Below are positions 15,089-23,835 of a stretch of DNA of 46,567 bases, piece by piece. The DNA lies in contig JAGCHA010000087.1 of NCBI GenBank assembly GCA_017649325.1, positions 1 through 46,567 on the forward strand. Direction: 5' to 3'. The DNA comes from Ruminococcus sp. (lineage in GTDB: Bacteria; Bacillota; Clostridia; Oscillospirales; Ruminococcaceae). A model generated the notes under the pieces. That model did not search any database, had not been told where the DNA came from, and saw only the letters and a program-made list of their open reading frames with translations. The position numbers and the translations under genes are program-made. Positions within the stretch are counted from its first letter, which is position 1. Each line of letters starts with the position of its first letter.

Positions 15089-15904
15089 TCAGCCGTTACG
15101 AAGCGGTATGCGAACGCGGTACTCGATATAGTCCTCAGACTGAATTTTTCTCGAATCTGCGAGGATACCGGCCGCCTGCATAGTCTCGACTGCCTTATTA
15201 ATCGTGTTCACGAAAATTTTCACATTGCGGAACACTTTTGACCGCTTTTTGTAGCTCTGCTTCTCCCTGACCTTTCCTATGTAATCATCTACGAGCTTTT
15301 CCGTCCTGTCAACATTCAGCTTATTAGTGACGACTTTTTCGAGGATACAGAGTCTTTCCTCAGGGCTTCCGAGCTTCAGCAGAGCGCGTGAATGACGCTC
15401 CGTGAGGTTGAATTTCGTGATAACAGCTCGCTCATCGGGCGTCAGACGGAGCAATCTGAGCTTATTTGCGATAGTACTCTGCGCCTTTCCGAGCTTGCTT
15501 GCAGCCTCCTCCTGCGTCATTCCGTAGTAACTGATTAGTTTTTCTATCGCCGCAGCCTCGTCAAAAAAAGAGAGGTCCTGCCGCTGAATATTCTCGACAA
15601 GCGCAAGAATAGCGGAATTTCGGTCGCTGATATCACAGATTATACAGGGCACAACCTCAAAACCGCATAGTTTCGCGGCTCTTAGTCTACGCTCTCCCGC
15701 GACTAACTCAAACTTGTCCCCCGCCCTGCGAACAGTCAGAGGCTGTAATATGCCGTTCTGCGCGATTGAATCAGAAAGCGCAGAGAGCTCCTCGTCTGCA
15801 AAATCAGTTCTCGGCTGATTTGGATTCGGACAGATTTTTGCAATGTCTATCTCTACGACCTTATTGATTTGTTTTTCTTTAGAAATATTCAAAAATACTG
15901 GCAT
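15089..15904 (-). CDS. noc: Nucleoid occlusion protein Noc (ParB paralogue)
   Basis: A 271-residue ParB-family protein with the CTPase box GERRLRAA, NIQRQDLSFFDEA and the helix-turn-helix GKAQSTIANKLRLLRL, then LTERHSRALL. The four positions known to switch ParB from parS to the Noc site (173/179/184/201) read Q/K/R/R, matching the Noc pattern Q/K/K/R. Together with its place between rsmG and soj, as in Bacillus, this identifies Noc rather than a second Spo0J. Noc blocks division-ring assembly over the nucleoid from sites spread round the chromosome. The N-terminus (MPVFLNISKEK) is short compared with Bacillus Noc, whose N-terminal helix binds membrane. Confidence 0.88.
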   Translation of the reverse strand: MPVFLNISKEKQINKVVEIDIAKICPNPNQPRTDFADEELSALSDSIAQNGILQPLTVRRAGDKFELVAGERRLRAAKLCGFEVVPCIICDISDRNSAILALVENIQRQDLSFFDEAAAIEKLISYYGMTQEEAASKLGKAQSTIANKLRLLRLTPDERAVITKFNLTERHSRALLKLGSPEERLCILEKVVTNKLNVDRTEKLVDDYIGKVREKQSYKKRSKVFRNVKIFVNTINKAVETMQAAGILADSRKIQSEDYIEYRVRIPLRNG

Positions 15905-15968
15905 TTTATTCCCTCCGTTTTTTTCTATGCTTATCCTACCACTTTCAGGAAATAAAATCCATAAAAAT

Positions 15969-15999
15969 ATTCCGCCAAAAATCGACGTTTTGGCGGAAT
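15969..15999 (-). terminator. Terminator after rsmG
   Basis: Perfect 12-bp stem ATTCCGCCAAAA / TTTTGGCGGAAT (15969-15980 and 15988-15999), 7-base loop, then ATTTTTAT on the minus strand. It separates the mnmE-mnmG-rsmG transcript from noc. Confidence 0.85.
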
Positions 16000-16020
16000 A
16001 AATGAATAAATATTCATTTT

Positions 16021-16728
16021 TCAGAGCGGTTTCTTTTTTATTTGAGCGCTGTTTCTCGGATATTTTGGCGGAGTTTGCGATACTTTTTTTACCTGTACAA
16101 GACGCCTTTCATCGCCGTCAATTTCATAATCAGTGACCTCAGCGATCTCACCTCCGAGCAGCTTTATTGCACCGTTAGCAGAATATATATCCTCGTTCGG
16201 ACCTTTGAGAGAAATGAAGGAGCCACCCACTTTAACGAACGGTAAACAATACTCTGAGAGGGTGGATAAATTAGCAACTGCGCGCGCACATGAATAATCA
16301 AATTTTTCCCGATATTCTGACGTTTTGGAGACGTCTTCAGCACGTCCGTGAACGAAGTCAGCTTCAATTTCAAGCTTGTCGCAAAGCAGCTTTAAAAACG
16401 TAATACGCTTGTCGAGGCTGTCAAGGAGAGTGAGTTTTAAATCAGGTCTGAAAATCTTTATCGGGACTGACGGAAAGCCTGCACCGGTACCAACATCAAT
16501 GATGGATGCACCCTCGGGAACAGTCAAAAATTTGAGAGGAGCAACGCTGTCAATGAAGTGTTTCACAAGTATATCTCTTGGTTCGGTGATAGCAGTAAGG
16601 TTGACTTTTTCATTATATTCGACAAGAAATTCTGCATAAATATTCATTTTTGCATATTTTTCCATATCAATATCGTCTATTCCATACTTTAGAAACTCAG
16701 CGCAACATAATTCAAAATCAGGCAGCAT
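16021..16728 (-). CDS. rsmG: 16S rRNA (guanine527-N7)-methyltransferase
   Basis: A 235-residue Rossmann methyltransferase (GidB). It has NLTAI near residue 45, the SAM loop IDVGTGAGFPSVPIKI, the acidic LLDSLDKRITFL and the catalytic-region CARAVANLSTLSEYCLPFVKVGG. It methylates G527 of 16S rRNA; loss gives low-level streptomycin resistance in other species. It starts 4 bases after mnmG ends and is the last cistron before a strong terminator. Confidence 0.96.
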   Translation of the reverse strand: MLPDFELCCAEFLKYGIDDIDMEKYAKMNIYAEFLVEYNEKVNLTAITEPRDILVKHFIDSVAPLKFLTVPEGASIIDVGTGAGFPSVPIKIFRPDLKLTLLDSLDKRITFLKLLCDKLEIEADFVHGRAEDVSKTSEYREKFDYSCARAVANLSTLSEYCLPFVKVGGSFISLKGPNEDIYSANGAIKLLGGEIAEVTDYEIDGDERRLVQVKKVSQTPPKYPRNSAQIKKKPL

Positions 16729-16732
16729 TCTC

Positions 16733-18607
16733 TCACCTCTTTTCCTTATGGAGCCATACTACCAACATAGATACGTCGGCAGGTGAAACTCCGGAAATTC
16801 TTGAAGCCTGACCTATTGAAAGTGGCTTTATCTTGTTCAGCTTCTCGGCAGCTTCAAGACGAAGTCCGTAAACCTGCGTATAATCTGTATCGGGTGGAAG
16901 TAACTTTTCCTCGAGTTTTTTCATTTGTGCTATCTGTTCAAGCTGCTTTTCAATATAACCCTCGTATTTGATTTTAAGCTCGACCTGCTCGCATACATCG
17001 TCAGGGAGCTGTGGACGCTCGTCATCATACTGAGCAATATCGTTATATTTAAGTTGTGGACGACGAATAAGGTCGGCAATTTTGCAGGGACTTTTTAGCG
17101 GTGAAGTACCCATGCTTTCTAAATAATTATTCAGTGTTTCACGTGGAACAATGGTAGTAGTTTTCACTCTCTTTATCTCGGTTTCGACCAGTGAAATCTT
17201 TTCTTCAAGCTTTCCAAGCCTTTCATCGCTGATAAGTCCGATACTGTGACCGATCGGCATCAGGCGCTGATCAGCGTTATCCTGTCGAAGAATAAGCCTG
17301 TATTCACTGCGTGAAGTCATCATTCTATACGGGTCTGAGCAGCCTTTTGTCACAAGATCGTCAACGAGTGTACCGATATATGAGCTCGCGCGGCTAAGAA
17401 TCAACGGTTCACGTCCTAGAACTTTCAGCGCGGCGTTTATGCCCGCGATAAGCCCCTGCGCTCCGGCCTCCTCATAGCCAGAACTGCCATTAAACTGTCC
17501 TGCACCGTAAAGTCCCTTCACCTGCTTAAATTCGAGAGTCGGGAGCAGCTGAAGCGGGTCGCAGCAGTCATATTCTATCGCGTACGCGGGGCGCATTATC
17601 TCAACGTTTTCAAGTCCCTTTATCGTACGGAGAAATTTCAGCTGTACGTCCTCCGGCAGCGATGAGGACATTCCCTGCAAATAGTATTCTTCTGTTGATA
17701 ATCCCATAGGCTCAACGAACAACTGATGCCTTGGCTTGTCAGAAAATCTAACGACCTTGTCCTCGATTGACGGACAGTATCTCGGGCCCACTCCCTCTAT
17801 TCTTCCGCTGTATAAAGGCGACCTGTTGAGGTTTGAAAGTATCACTTCATGGGTATTACTATTTGTATATGTTATATAGCAGCTCACTTGGTTTTCAAGT
17901 CCGTCCGTTGCCGTTTCAAATGAAAAAGGAACTATTTTTTCGTCGCCGTCCTGACGCTCCATAGCATCAAAATCAATACTTCTTTTGTGGACACGACATG
18001 GCGTTCCCGTTTTAAAGCGGCGAAGCTCTATCCCGTTTTCCATCAGACTTGCAGATAAACCTCTGCTCGGGAGTGCAGAATCAGGTCCGCTTTCATATGA
18101 AAATTCACCAATATGTATCTTGCCTTTCAGGTAAGTACCTGTAGCAATTATCACAGATTTGACAGAGTATTCAGCTCCGAGCGAGGTTTTTACTCCTATT
18201 ATTTGTCCATTGTCGCAGATTATTTCCGTGATCTCAGCCTGTTTGACAGACAGATTTTCCTGTTTTTCACAGACTTGCTTCATATAATTATGATATTTTA
18301 CTCTGTCAGCCTGCACTCTCAGACTGTGAACTGCAGGTCCTTTTCCGCGATTCAGCATTCGGCTCTGGATAAAACAAGCGTCAGCAGCCTTGCCCATTTC
18401 GCCTCCCAAGGCGTCAATCTCGCGGACAAGATGACCCTTCGCAGTGCCTCCGATTGACGGATTACAGGGCATATTCGCTATCTGGTCAAGTGAAATCGTG
18501 AACATAACTGTCTTGCAGCCGAGGCGCGCTGAAGCAAGTGCCGCTTCAACTCCTGCGTGACCTGCGCCGACTACAGCTACGTCAAATTCTCCCATTTTGT
18601 ATGACAT
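16733..18607 (-). CDS. mnmG: tRNA uridine-5-carboxymethylaminomethyl modification FAD enzyme MnmG
   Basis: A 624-residue FAD protein (GidA). The dinucleotide-binding loop is [16 protein letters not shown], with family signatures [40 protein letters not shown] and [23 protein letters not shown]. With MnmE it builds the cmnm5 group on wobble U34 of several tRNAs. It lies 30 bases downstream of mnmE, with a parS site in the gap and another inside the coding region. Confidence 0.97.
   Translation of the reverse strand: MSYKMGEFDVAVVGAGHAGVEAALASARLGCKTVMFTISLDQIANMPCNPSIGGTAKGHLVREIDALGGEMGKAADACFIQSRMLNRGKGPAVHSLRVQADRVKYHNYMKQVCEKQENLSVKQAEITEIICDNGQIIGVKTSLGAEYSVKSVIIATGTYLKGKIHIGEFSYESGPDSALPSRGLSASLMENGIELRRFKTGTPCRVHKRSIDFDAMERQDGDEKIVPFSFETATDGLENQVSCYITYTNSNTHEVILSNLNRSPLYSGRIEGVGPRYCPSIEDKVVRFSDKPRHQLFVEPMGLSTEEYYLQGMSSSLPEDVQLKFLRTIKGLENVEIMRPAYAIEYDCCDPLQLLPTLEFKQVKGLYGAGQFNGSSGYEEAGAQGLIAGINAALKVLGREPLILSRASSYIGTLVDDLVTKGCSDPYRMMTSRSEYRLILRQDNADQRLMPIGHSIGLISDERLGKLEEKISLVETEIKRVKTTTIVPRETLNNYLESMGTSPLKSPCKIADLIRRPQLKYNDIAQYDDERPQLPDDVCEQVELKIKYEGYIEKQLEQIAQMKKLEEKLLPPDTDYTQVYGLRLEAAEKLNKIKPLSIGQASRISGVSPADVSMLVVWLHKEKR
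17135..17150. promoter_or_regulatory. parS site inside mnmG
   Basis: TGTTTCACGTGGAACA, within codons near the middle of mnmG. The site is retained despite coding constraint, which supports function. Confidence 0.88.
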
Positions 18608-18621
18608 ATGAACTCCTTAAT

Positions 18622-18637
18622 TGTTCCACGTGGAACA
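18622..18637. promoter_or_regulatory. parS site between mnmE and mnmG
   Basis: TGTTCCACGTGGAACA, perfect palindrome, ending at the base before the mnmE stop codon. It is the site nearest to dnaA, about 5.2 kb away. Confidence 0.92.
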
Positions 18638-19999
18638 TTATTTGCCAACACAGAAACGTGAAAAAACTTCGTTGACTACCGCTTCTGTGATTTTTTCTCC
18701 TGTCAGTTCGAGCAGTGACTGCTCTGCTTCGTCAAGTACGACGTTGAGTGCATCGTACATCTCGCTGGTCTCAATGATATTTATGCCTTCATCGATTGAA
18801 CTTATTGCGCGGTCAATGCACTGCTTCTGGCGTTCGTTTGCCGCTGTTGCTACTGAAAATGTGTCCGAATTTATCTCGAAAAGGTCCTTGACTGCGCTCT
18901 CAAGCTGCTCGATTCCTTCGTTGTTTTTGGCTGAAATATATACGATATGTATAAATTCTTCTTTAAGAATTTCCGTCTCAATGACCTGTTCGCAGTCGGT
19001 CTTATTGATGACGGCTATGCTTTTTTTATTGTTAAATTTGTCTATTAAAGCAAAATCGTCCGCCGACAGAGGACAGTTTCCGTCAAAAACTGCTATCACA
19101 AGTTCCGCATTCTTTGCCGTTTTTTCTGCAATGTCTATGCCTATGCCCTCAATTATATCCTCAGTATCGTGAATTCCCGCCGTGTCCGAAAGGCGAAGAA
19201 CTATGTCTCCAAGGCGGACTGTCTCCTCTACTACGTCACGGGTCGTGCCTGCAATATCGGTAACTATACTCCGCTCGCAGCCGCTCAGACAGTTAAATAG
19301 TGTCGATTTTCCGACATTTGGACGCCCGACAATTGCCGTAGAGACTCCCTCACGCAGTATCCGTCCGCTATCGTAACTTCGGATGAGCGAGAAAAGCTCA
19401 CTGCGTATCTCCGTAAGCTCCGCTGTTATAGCTGTCGGCTCTATTTCGGGAATGTCCTCGTCAGGATAGTCCGTCCATGCCGCTATCCCGCTCAGCAGCT
19501 TCAGCAGCCTGTCCGAACACGCGCGCGCTTTCTTGTACGTCGCACCCTCGCGCAGCTCCTCTGCCATGCGAAGCTCTGCCTCTCCGCGCGCCGATATTAC
19601 GTCCATTACAGCTTCTGCCTGCGTGAGGTCGAGCTTGCCGTTCAGGAAAGCACGCTTCGTGAACTCGCCTGCCTCTGCGCTGATTGCACCGTTTTTCAGC
19701 ACTGCCCGAAGAATTCGCTTCGAGACATACAAGCCGCCATGACACGATATTTCGCAGGTGTCCTCGCCTGTGTAGCTGTGAGGGGCACGAAACACCGTCA
19801 GTATGCAGTCGTCGATGCGCTCTCCGCCGTCACGGGCGATGCCGTATGCGCAGGTATATCCCTGCATTTCCCCGACCGTTTTATCTCCGTACGGACGGAA
19901 CACCTTCTCAGCGACCGCAAGCGCGTTTTCGCCGGAAATTCGTATGACGGCGATGCCTCCGACTGCGTTCGGAGTCGATATTGCCGCTATTGTCGACAT
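18638..19999 (-). CDS. mnmE: tRNA modification GTPase MnmE
   Basis: A 453-residue GTPase (TrmE). The N-terminal folate-binding domain is followed by a helical domain into which the G domain is inserted (about 215-375): GRPNVGKST (G1), TTRDV (G2), DTAG (G3) and NKTD (G4). The C-terminus FSRFCVGK carries the invariant Cys of the CxGK motif. It is a partner of MnmG, the next gene in the operon. Confidence 0.97.
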   Translation of the reverse strand: MSTIAAISTPNAVGGIAVIRISGENALAVAEKVFRPYGDKTVGEMQGYTCAYGIARDGGERIDDCILTVFRAPHSYTGEDTCEISCHGGLYVSKRILRAVLKNGAISAEAGEFTKRAFLNGKLDLTQAEAVMDVISARGEAELRMAEELREGATYKKARACSDRLLKLLSGIAAWTDYPDEDIPEIEPTAITAELTEIRSELFSLIRSYDSGRILREGVSTAIVGRPNVGKSTLFNCLSGCERSIVTDIAGTTRDVVEETVRLGDIVLRLSDTAGIHDTEDIIEGIGIDIAEKTAKNAELVIAVFDGNCPLSADDFALIDKFNNKKSIAVINKTDCEQVIETEILKEEFIHIVYISAKNNEGIEQLESAVKDLFEINSDTFSVATAANERQKQCIDRAISSIDEGINIIETSEMYDALNVVLDEAEQSLLELTGEKITEAVVNEVFSRFCVGK

Positions 20000-20053
20000 T
20001 TTATCACTTCCATTTTTCTGCCGCGCGAGGCGGTAATTGGTACATATAGGTAG

Positions 20054-20075
20054 GGGCGCACTATTGTGTGCGCCC
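20054..20075. other. Hairpin between jag and mnmE
   Basis: GGGCGCAC / GTGCGCCC with a 6-base loop. The T-run (GCTGTTTTTT) lies on the plus-strand side, against the direction of the genes. It may be an RNA processing or stability element rather than a terminator. Confidence 0.4.
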
Positions 20076-20092
20076 GCTGTTTTTTCAATAAA

Positions 20093-21142
20093 TTAAAGCT
20101 CTATCTTGCCGTAGAGTCCGCCTTCCATGCTGTCTTCAGGCTTGGGCTTCTTATAGTCCTTCTCGAACGATGTCGAGAGGTCTATTGCTCTTGGCTCGAA
20201 CGGCTCGCGTCTCTCTCTGCGGCGTCCGTTGCCTCTGCCGCCTCCGCGTCTGTCGTCACGTCTGTCTCTGCGGCGTCCGCCGCCTTCTCCGCCGCCTCTT
20301 CTCGGGTTATTGGAGGAGATGATTATCTTTCTGTAAGGCTCCTCGCCGACTGAGCGTGAGGAAACTCCCTCTATCTTTGAAATAGCCGAGTGGATGACTC
20401 TTCTCTCGTAGGGATTCATCGGCTCAAGGGGCTGGCTTCTGCCTGTTCTGAGTACCGATTTTGCTACCTTGTTTGCAAGCTGCTCAAGAGTTTCCTTGCG
20501 CTTGCTTCTGTAGCCGAGGCAGTCAATTGTGATGCGGTAATAGTCCTTGTCGCCCTTGTTTGCGATAATTGAGCAGAGGTACTGGATAGAATCAAGTGTC
20601 TCGCCGCGTCTGCCGATTATAGTACCGTTATTGTCACTCTCGATGTTGATAACTGCGCCTGTTTCATTCTGATATACAGTGAATTCTGCGTCTATGCCCA
20701 TTGCGCGAAGAATGCTCGTGATATAGTCCTTTGCTATCTTTACCTTGGGGGCGTAGTCGGATTCGTTCTCTATGAGTGTGAAGCTGTCGAGTGAGAAGTC
20801 CTCCTCTTCCTCAGCGGGTGCAGGCTCTGCTGCGGGAGCTTCCGCTGTAACCTCGGCTGCAGGTGTTTCTGCGGGTGCTATAACTGCCTCGACAACCAGC
20901 TCAGCTGCGGGCTCAGCGACCTTTTCTACAGACTTTGCTGCTTCGCTTGCCTCTGCCTTGGGGGGGAGCATCGACTCATAGGTAGCCTTTACTCTTGCGT
21001 CCTTTGCTCCGAGTCCGAGGAATCCGCCCTTCTTGCCTTCTTCAAGGATCTCGAATTTGATGTCGCTTATGCTCTTTCCGAATTTCTGAGCTGCAAGACT
21101 CTTTGCTTCCTCGACGGTTTTTGCTGTGAAAATCTCAGTCAT
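20093..21142 (-). CDS. jag: RNA-binding protein Jag/KhpB (Jag-N, KH, R3H) with an Arg/Gly-rich tail
   Basis: A 349-residue protein. Jag_N is at about 1-52 (EGKKGGFLGLG), then an Ala/Glu/Pro-rich linker (about 60-118). The KH domain at about 130-205 has the GxxG loop IGRRGETLDSIQYL, and the R3H domain at about 215-275 has NPYERRVIHSAI. A basic RG/RDR-rich segment (about 277-315, e.g. RRGGGEGGG and RRGGGRGNG) precedes the C-terminal tail. KhpB-type proteins bind many mRNAs and sRNAs and influence cell division and envelope synthesis. Its place directly after yidC is universal in Firmicutes. The Arg/Gly-rich tail is not part of the usual Bacillus protein. Confidence 0.94.
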   Translation of the reverse strand: MTEIFTAKTVEEAKSLAAQKFGKSISDIKFEILEEGKKGGFLGLGAKDARVKATYESMLPPKAEASEAAKSVEKVAEPAAELVVEAVIAPAETPAAEVTAEAPAAEPAPAEEEEDFSLDSFTLIENESDYAPKVKIAKDYITSILRAMGIDAEFTVYQNETGAVINIESDNNGTIIGRRGETLDSIQYLCSIIANKGDKDYYRITIDCLGYRSKRKETLEQLANKVAKSVLRTGRSQPLEPMNPYERRVIHSAISKIEGVSSRSVGEEPYRKIIISSNNPRRGGGEGGGRRRDRRDDRRGGGRGNGRRRERREPFEPRAIDLSTSFEKDYKKPKPEDSMEGGLYGKIEL

Positions 21143-21182
21143 TTCTTAAACCTCCTATTTTGAGCTTGTCGTACAAGCTTTA

Positions 21183-22346
21183 TTATTCCTCGTCATTTGA
21201 ATCGTCGTACTCGTCGCCGTATTTCTCTGCCATACGTCTGCGGGCTTCCTTTATCTTGTCACGATTCTGCTTGTTCATCTCCGAACGCGATATCTTGTCG
21301 CCGTTTTCGTCAACTCTGAGAGCTGCCTGCTGCTGCTCGAGATTTGCCTGCTGTTCCATCATGCGCTGCATGAAGGACTTCTTGTTCGGGTGCTTTTCTG
21401 CGTATTCCTTTGCCTTCTGCTTCTCCTTCTCGTTTATTGCTACTATCCTGTCCTTGGTGAAGTAACAGTTGAGGGGGAGTGTGATAAAGAAGCTGAAGAG
21501 CGAGGAGAATATCCAGTAGAAGCCTACGCCTGCGGGAACTTCAAATGCTATCCATATCGACCATATCGGCATGAGCAGCGTCATTGCTGTCATACAGCCG
21601 CCGCCTGCCTGCTGTGCCTGCGGATTTACTTTTTTCTGGTGTATCTGTGAGTATACCGAGAAGATGAGCTGTGCAAGTCCTGCGAGGAAGGGGATACAGA
21701 AGAGTATTATCGACTCTCTGTTCCATACCTCGGGGCGAAACTCGGGAGTTTTTCCGAGATTAGCACCAAATACGCTGAACGTATCCGAAAATTCCGATAC
21801 CTTCCGGAAAAAGCCCTCGGCAAAATCCGTGAACTCGGAGGGGTGCTTCTCAAGCGCCTCTGCTGTAAGGAGCTCACTTCTGAGGTTGCCTATTGATATC
21901 TCCTTGCCGTTGTTGACGTCACCGAACTCAACAGCGAGCTCTGACGCTTTCTCTATTGCGGCTGTCCTTACGGACTTTGTGATGTGGAGAATGTGGGTTA
22001 TCGGCTTGTATACAACGTCGATAACGCCGAAGAGCAGGAACATCTGCACGAACATCGGCAGACACGAGCCCATGGGATTGATGCCCTCCTGCTGGTAGAG
22101 CTTCTGCTGCTCCTCCTGCAAGCGCTGGGGATTACTGCCGTATGCTTTCTTTAATTTTTCAAGTTTTGGCTGGAAAAGCTGCATTCTTGCCGCATTCTTC
22201 TGGGTCTTGTAGTTGACGGGAAAGAGCAGCAGCTTTGTCACGAGCGTGAACAATATGATAGCTATTGCGTAATTCGGTACTATACTGTAGATAAAGCTCA
22301 TCAGATAGCCGAAAGGGATGCCTATAAGGTCATAAAGAAAATTCAA
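21183..22346 (-). CDS. yidC: Membrane protein insertase YidC
   Basis: A 387-residue Oxa1/YidC/Alb3 insertase. It has an N-terminal hydrophobic segment, then [37 protein letters not shown] (the cytosolic helical hairpin with the conserved Arg-bearing groove region). A long extracellular insertion (about 120-205) and a final helix cluster follow, and the tail is highly charged (about 290-387). The start is TTG at 22346, overlapping the yidD stop (TTGA). It lacks the lipoprotein signal of Bacillus SpoIIIJ. Confidence 0.94.
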   Translation of the reverse strand: MNFLYDLIGIPFGYLMSFIYSIVPNYAIAIILFTLVTKLLLFPVNYKTQKNAARMQLFQPKLEKLKKAYGSNPQRLQEEQQKLYQQEGINPMGSCLPMFVQMFLLFGVIDVVYKPITHILHITKSVRTAAIEKASELAVEFGDVNNGKEISIGNLRSELLTAEALEKHPSEFTDFAEGFFRKVSEFSDTFSVFGANLGKTPEFRPEVWNRESIILFCIPFLAGLAQLIFSVYSQIHQKKVNPQAQQAGGGCMTAMTLLMPIWSIWIAFEVPAGVGFYWIFSSLFSFFITLPLNCYFTKDRIVAINEKEKQKAKEYAEKHPNKKSFMQRMMEQQANLEQQQAALRVDENGDKISRSEMNKQNRDKIKEARRRMAEKYGDEYDDSNDEE

Positions 22347-22651
22347 TTTTTATCCTCTCCATTGTGCGAGTCAGTCTTGTCTTGCATTTCTGACGGAAAA
22401 TCTCTCTCGTAATCATACTTTTTCACTTTAAAGGTGAATTTTTCGGGGACGTAGTCTATGCCTCCCATTGACCAGGGATTGCAGCGAAGTATCCTCCACG
22501 CGGCAAGAGCCGAGCCCCTTATCGCTCCGAAGCGCTTTACCGACGTGAGAGCGTAGCAGCTGCACGTAGGATAATACTTACACTTTGGAGAGGTCAGGGG
22601 AGAGATGAACCTCTGATAGAACCTTATCAGTGAAATGATGATATATTTCAT
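22343..22651 (-). CDS. yidD: Membrane protein insertion efficiency factor YidD
   Basis: A 102-residue protein of the Haemolytic/YidD family. It has the N-terminal amphipathic helix ([13 protein letters not shown]) and the Cys-rich signature [41 protein letters not shown]. The ATG overlaps the rnpA stop (ATGA), and its stop overlaps the yidC start, so rnpA-yidD-yidC are translationally coupled. Confidence 0.95.
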   Translation of the reverse strand: MKYIIISLIRFYQRFISPLTSPKCKYYPTCSCYALTSVKRFGAIRGSALAAWRILRCNPWSMGGIDYVPEKFTFKVKKYDYERDFPSEMQDKTDSHNGEDKN

Positions 22652-22998
22652 TTTTTCTTCTTTGCTATCTTTTCTATCTCGCTGACTCCGTACTTTTTCA
22701 TATAAGCGCAGTACTCGTCCGACTTTATCTCGCAGATGTGCGTACGCGCAACGATAACGATGTCTATCCCGACGGGCATATTTATCTCGCACTCGCGGTA
22801 AGCAAGGCGGATAAGGCGCTTTGCCCTGTTCCTGCGGACGGCGTTTCCTATCTTCTTGCCTGCGGTGATGCCGAGGCGGTTGAAGGGACGTCCGTTCGGG
22901 CGGACATATATCACGGAATATTTTGAGGGGATATATCGCCCCTTTTTGTACAGATTCAGGAAGTCCTTGTTATCCTTTAGAGTTTCCGTATAAAGCAT
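22648..22998 (-). CDS. rnpA: Ribonuclease P protein component
   Basis: A 116-residue RNase P protein with the RNR motif [23 protein letters not shown] and an N-terminal substrate-binding cleft ([12 protein letters not shown]). It is the protein subunit for tRNA 5' maturation. The ribosome binding site is weak. An intrinsic terminator lies between it and rpmH, so its level should fall below that of L34. Confidence 0.95.
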   Translation of the reverse strand: MLYTETLKDNKDFLNLYKKGRYIPSKYSVIYVRPNGRPFNRLGITAGKKIGNAVRRNRAKRLIRLAYRECEINMPVGIDIVIVARTHICEIKSDEYCAYMKKYGVSEIEKIAKKKK

Positions 22999-23056
22999 AA
23001 TTTTACCAGTTTAGCCGTTAGCAGTCATCCATCAGCCCTTAGCCAATGTCTGCTAA

Positions 23057-23091
23057 CAAAAAAGACCACAAAAATTAAAATTTTTGTGGTC
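23057..23091 (-). terminator. Terminator between rpmH and rnpA
   Basis: Thirteen-base arms GACCACAAAAATT and complement (23064-23076, 23079-23091) followed on the minus strand by TTTTTTGTT. It lies directly after the rpmH stop and probably acts as a partial terminator. Confidence 0.85.
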
Positions 23092-23098
23092 AGCGTCG

Positions 23099-23233
23099 TC
23101 AGTGAGTTAATCTTGCTCTGCCCTTAGATCTTCTACGAGCTAAAACCTTTCTGCCGTTCTTTGTAGACATTCTCTTCATGAAGCCGTGCTCCTTCTTTCT
23201 GTGGAGCTTCTTAGGCTGATATGTTCTTTTCAT
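23099..23233 (-). CDS. rpmH: 50S ribosomal protein L34
   Basis: A 44-codon gene with the canonical L34 sequence: [18 protein letters not shown], then [19 protein letters not shown], ending LTH. It is the first gene of the leftward origin-proximal operon. Confidence 0.97.
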   Translation of the reverse strand: MKRTYQPKKLHRKKEHGFMKRMSTKNGRKVLARRRSKGRARLTH

Positions 23234-23334
23234 ATTCAGTGTCCTCCTCTCTTCACTATTGTTATACAAGAGCCGCTCTGCTGACCGACTCCTAATCGCA
23301 TATGGACGCGCCTCAGTACGCGTTACACTATAAG

Positions 23335-23363
23335 ATTATACTTCATTATTGTCCGTATGTCAA
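23335..23363 (-). promoter_or_regulatory. Promoter of the rpmH operon
   Basis: Minus strand TTGACA (23358-23363), 17-base spacer, TATAAT (23335-23340): perfect consensus, with about a 95-base leader. Confidence 0.9.
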
Positions 23364-23545
23364 GCAATTTCCGAAATTTTTTTTATTTTTCCGCATTTTT
23401 GATGATTTTGAACAATGTCCGCTCTTCCTTTTGCAAGCCTTTTCATCATTTTGGCGTATGCCTGACTTTTGCCGTTATACGCGGAAATTTCGGTGTGTGT
23501 GAGGTCCGCGTGAACTAACAGGAGACTGTCTAAAACCTGTCAGTT

Positions 23546-23678
23546 TGTTGAAAGTGTGTGTTGAAATGCTGTTTGCATACTTGTCGAAAACTGACTTTCA
23601 ACAGCTCGATTTCCTTTATTCTGCGCTGTATTTTACGCTTTTTAACATACAGGAACTGTTTCAACAAAGTTTTCAACA
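23546..23678. other. oriC: oriC left half: cluster of five TTTCAACA boxes
   Basis: Exact TTTCAACA octamers at 23596-23603, 23659-23666 and 23671-23678, and inverted copies at 23546-23553 and 23559-23566. The cluster lies in the 602-base gene-free stretch between rpmH and dnaA. Bacillus carries DnaA boxes (TTATCCACA) in the same place. TTTTCAACA matches that at 7 of 9 positions, so these are probably this lineage's DnaA boxes. Confidence 0.75.
23581..23590 (+). promoter_or_regulatory. 0A box (Spo0A binding site) inside oriC
   Basis: TTGTCGAAAA, containing the complete 0A-box core TGTCGAA, between the second and third TTTCAACA boxes. Spo0A is encoded in this window and binds such sites in Bacillus oriC. 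Confidence 0.55.
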
Positions 23679-23740
23679 ATCTGCTGAATTAATGTTGGTA
23701 TATTCATCCGATTTTCTATCTCTCGTACATATAAAATCGC

Positions 23741-23769
23741 TTGCAATTTCTATACCTGTATGTTATAAT
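23741..23769 (+). promoter_or_regulatory. dnaA promoter
   Basis: TTGCAA (23741-23746), 17-base spacer, TATAAT (23764-23769), followed by a very AT-rich stretch. It lies 62 bases downstream of the last TTTCAACA box, which suits autoregulation by DnaA. Confidence 0.75.
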
Positions 23770-23835
23770 ATACTATATAATAATATAGGGGAGTATGGTC
23801 TTCCCGATTTTTTATTTTTCATACGGAGGTTGCAT

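Noticed and set aside
23545-23835. N-terminal extension of dnaA reading frame (97 extra codons)
   Set aside because: It translates the DnaA-box cluster and promoter, has no ribosome binding site, and the normal DnaA N-terminus begins at 23836 after CGGAGG.
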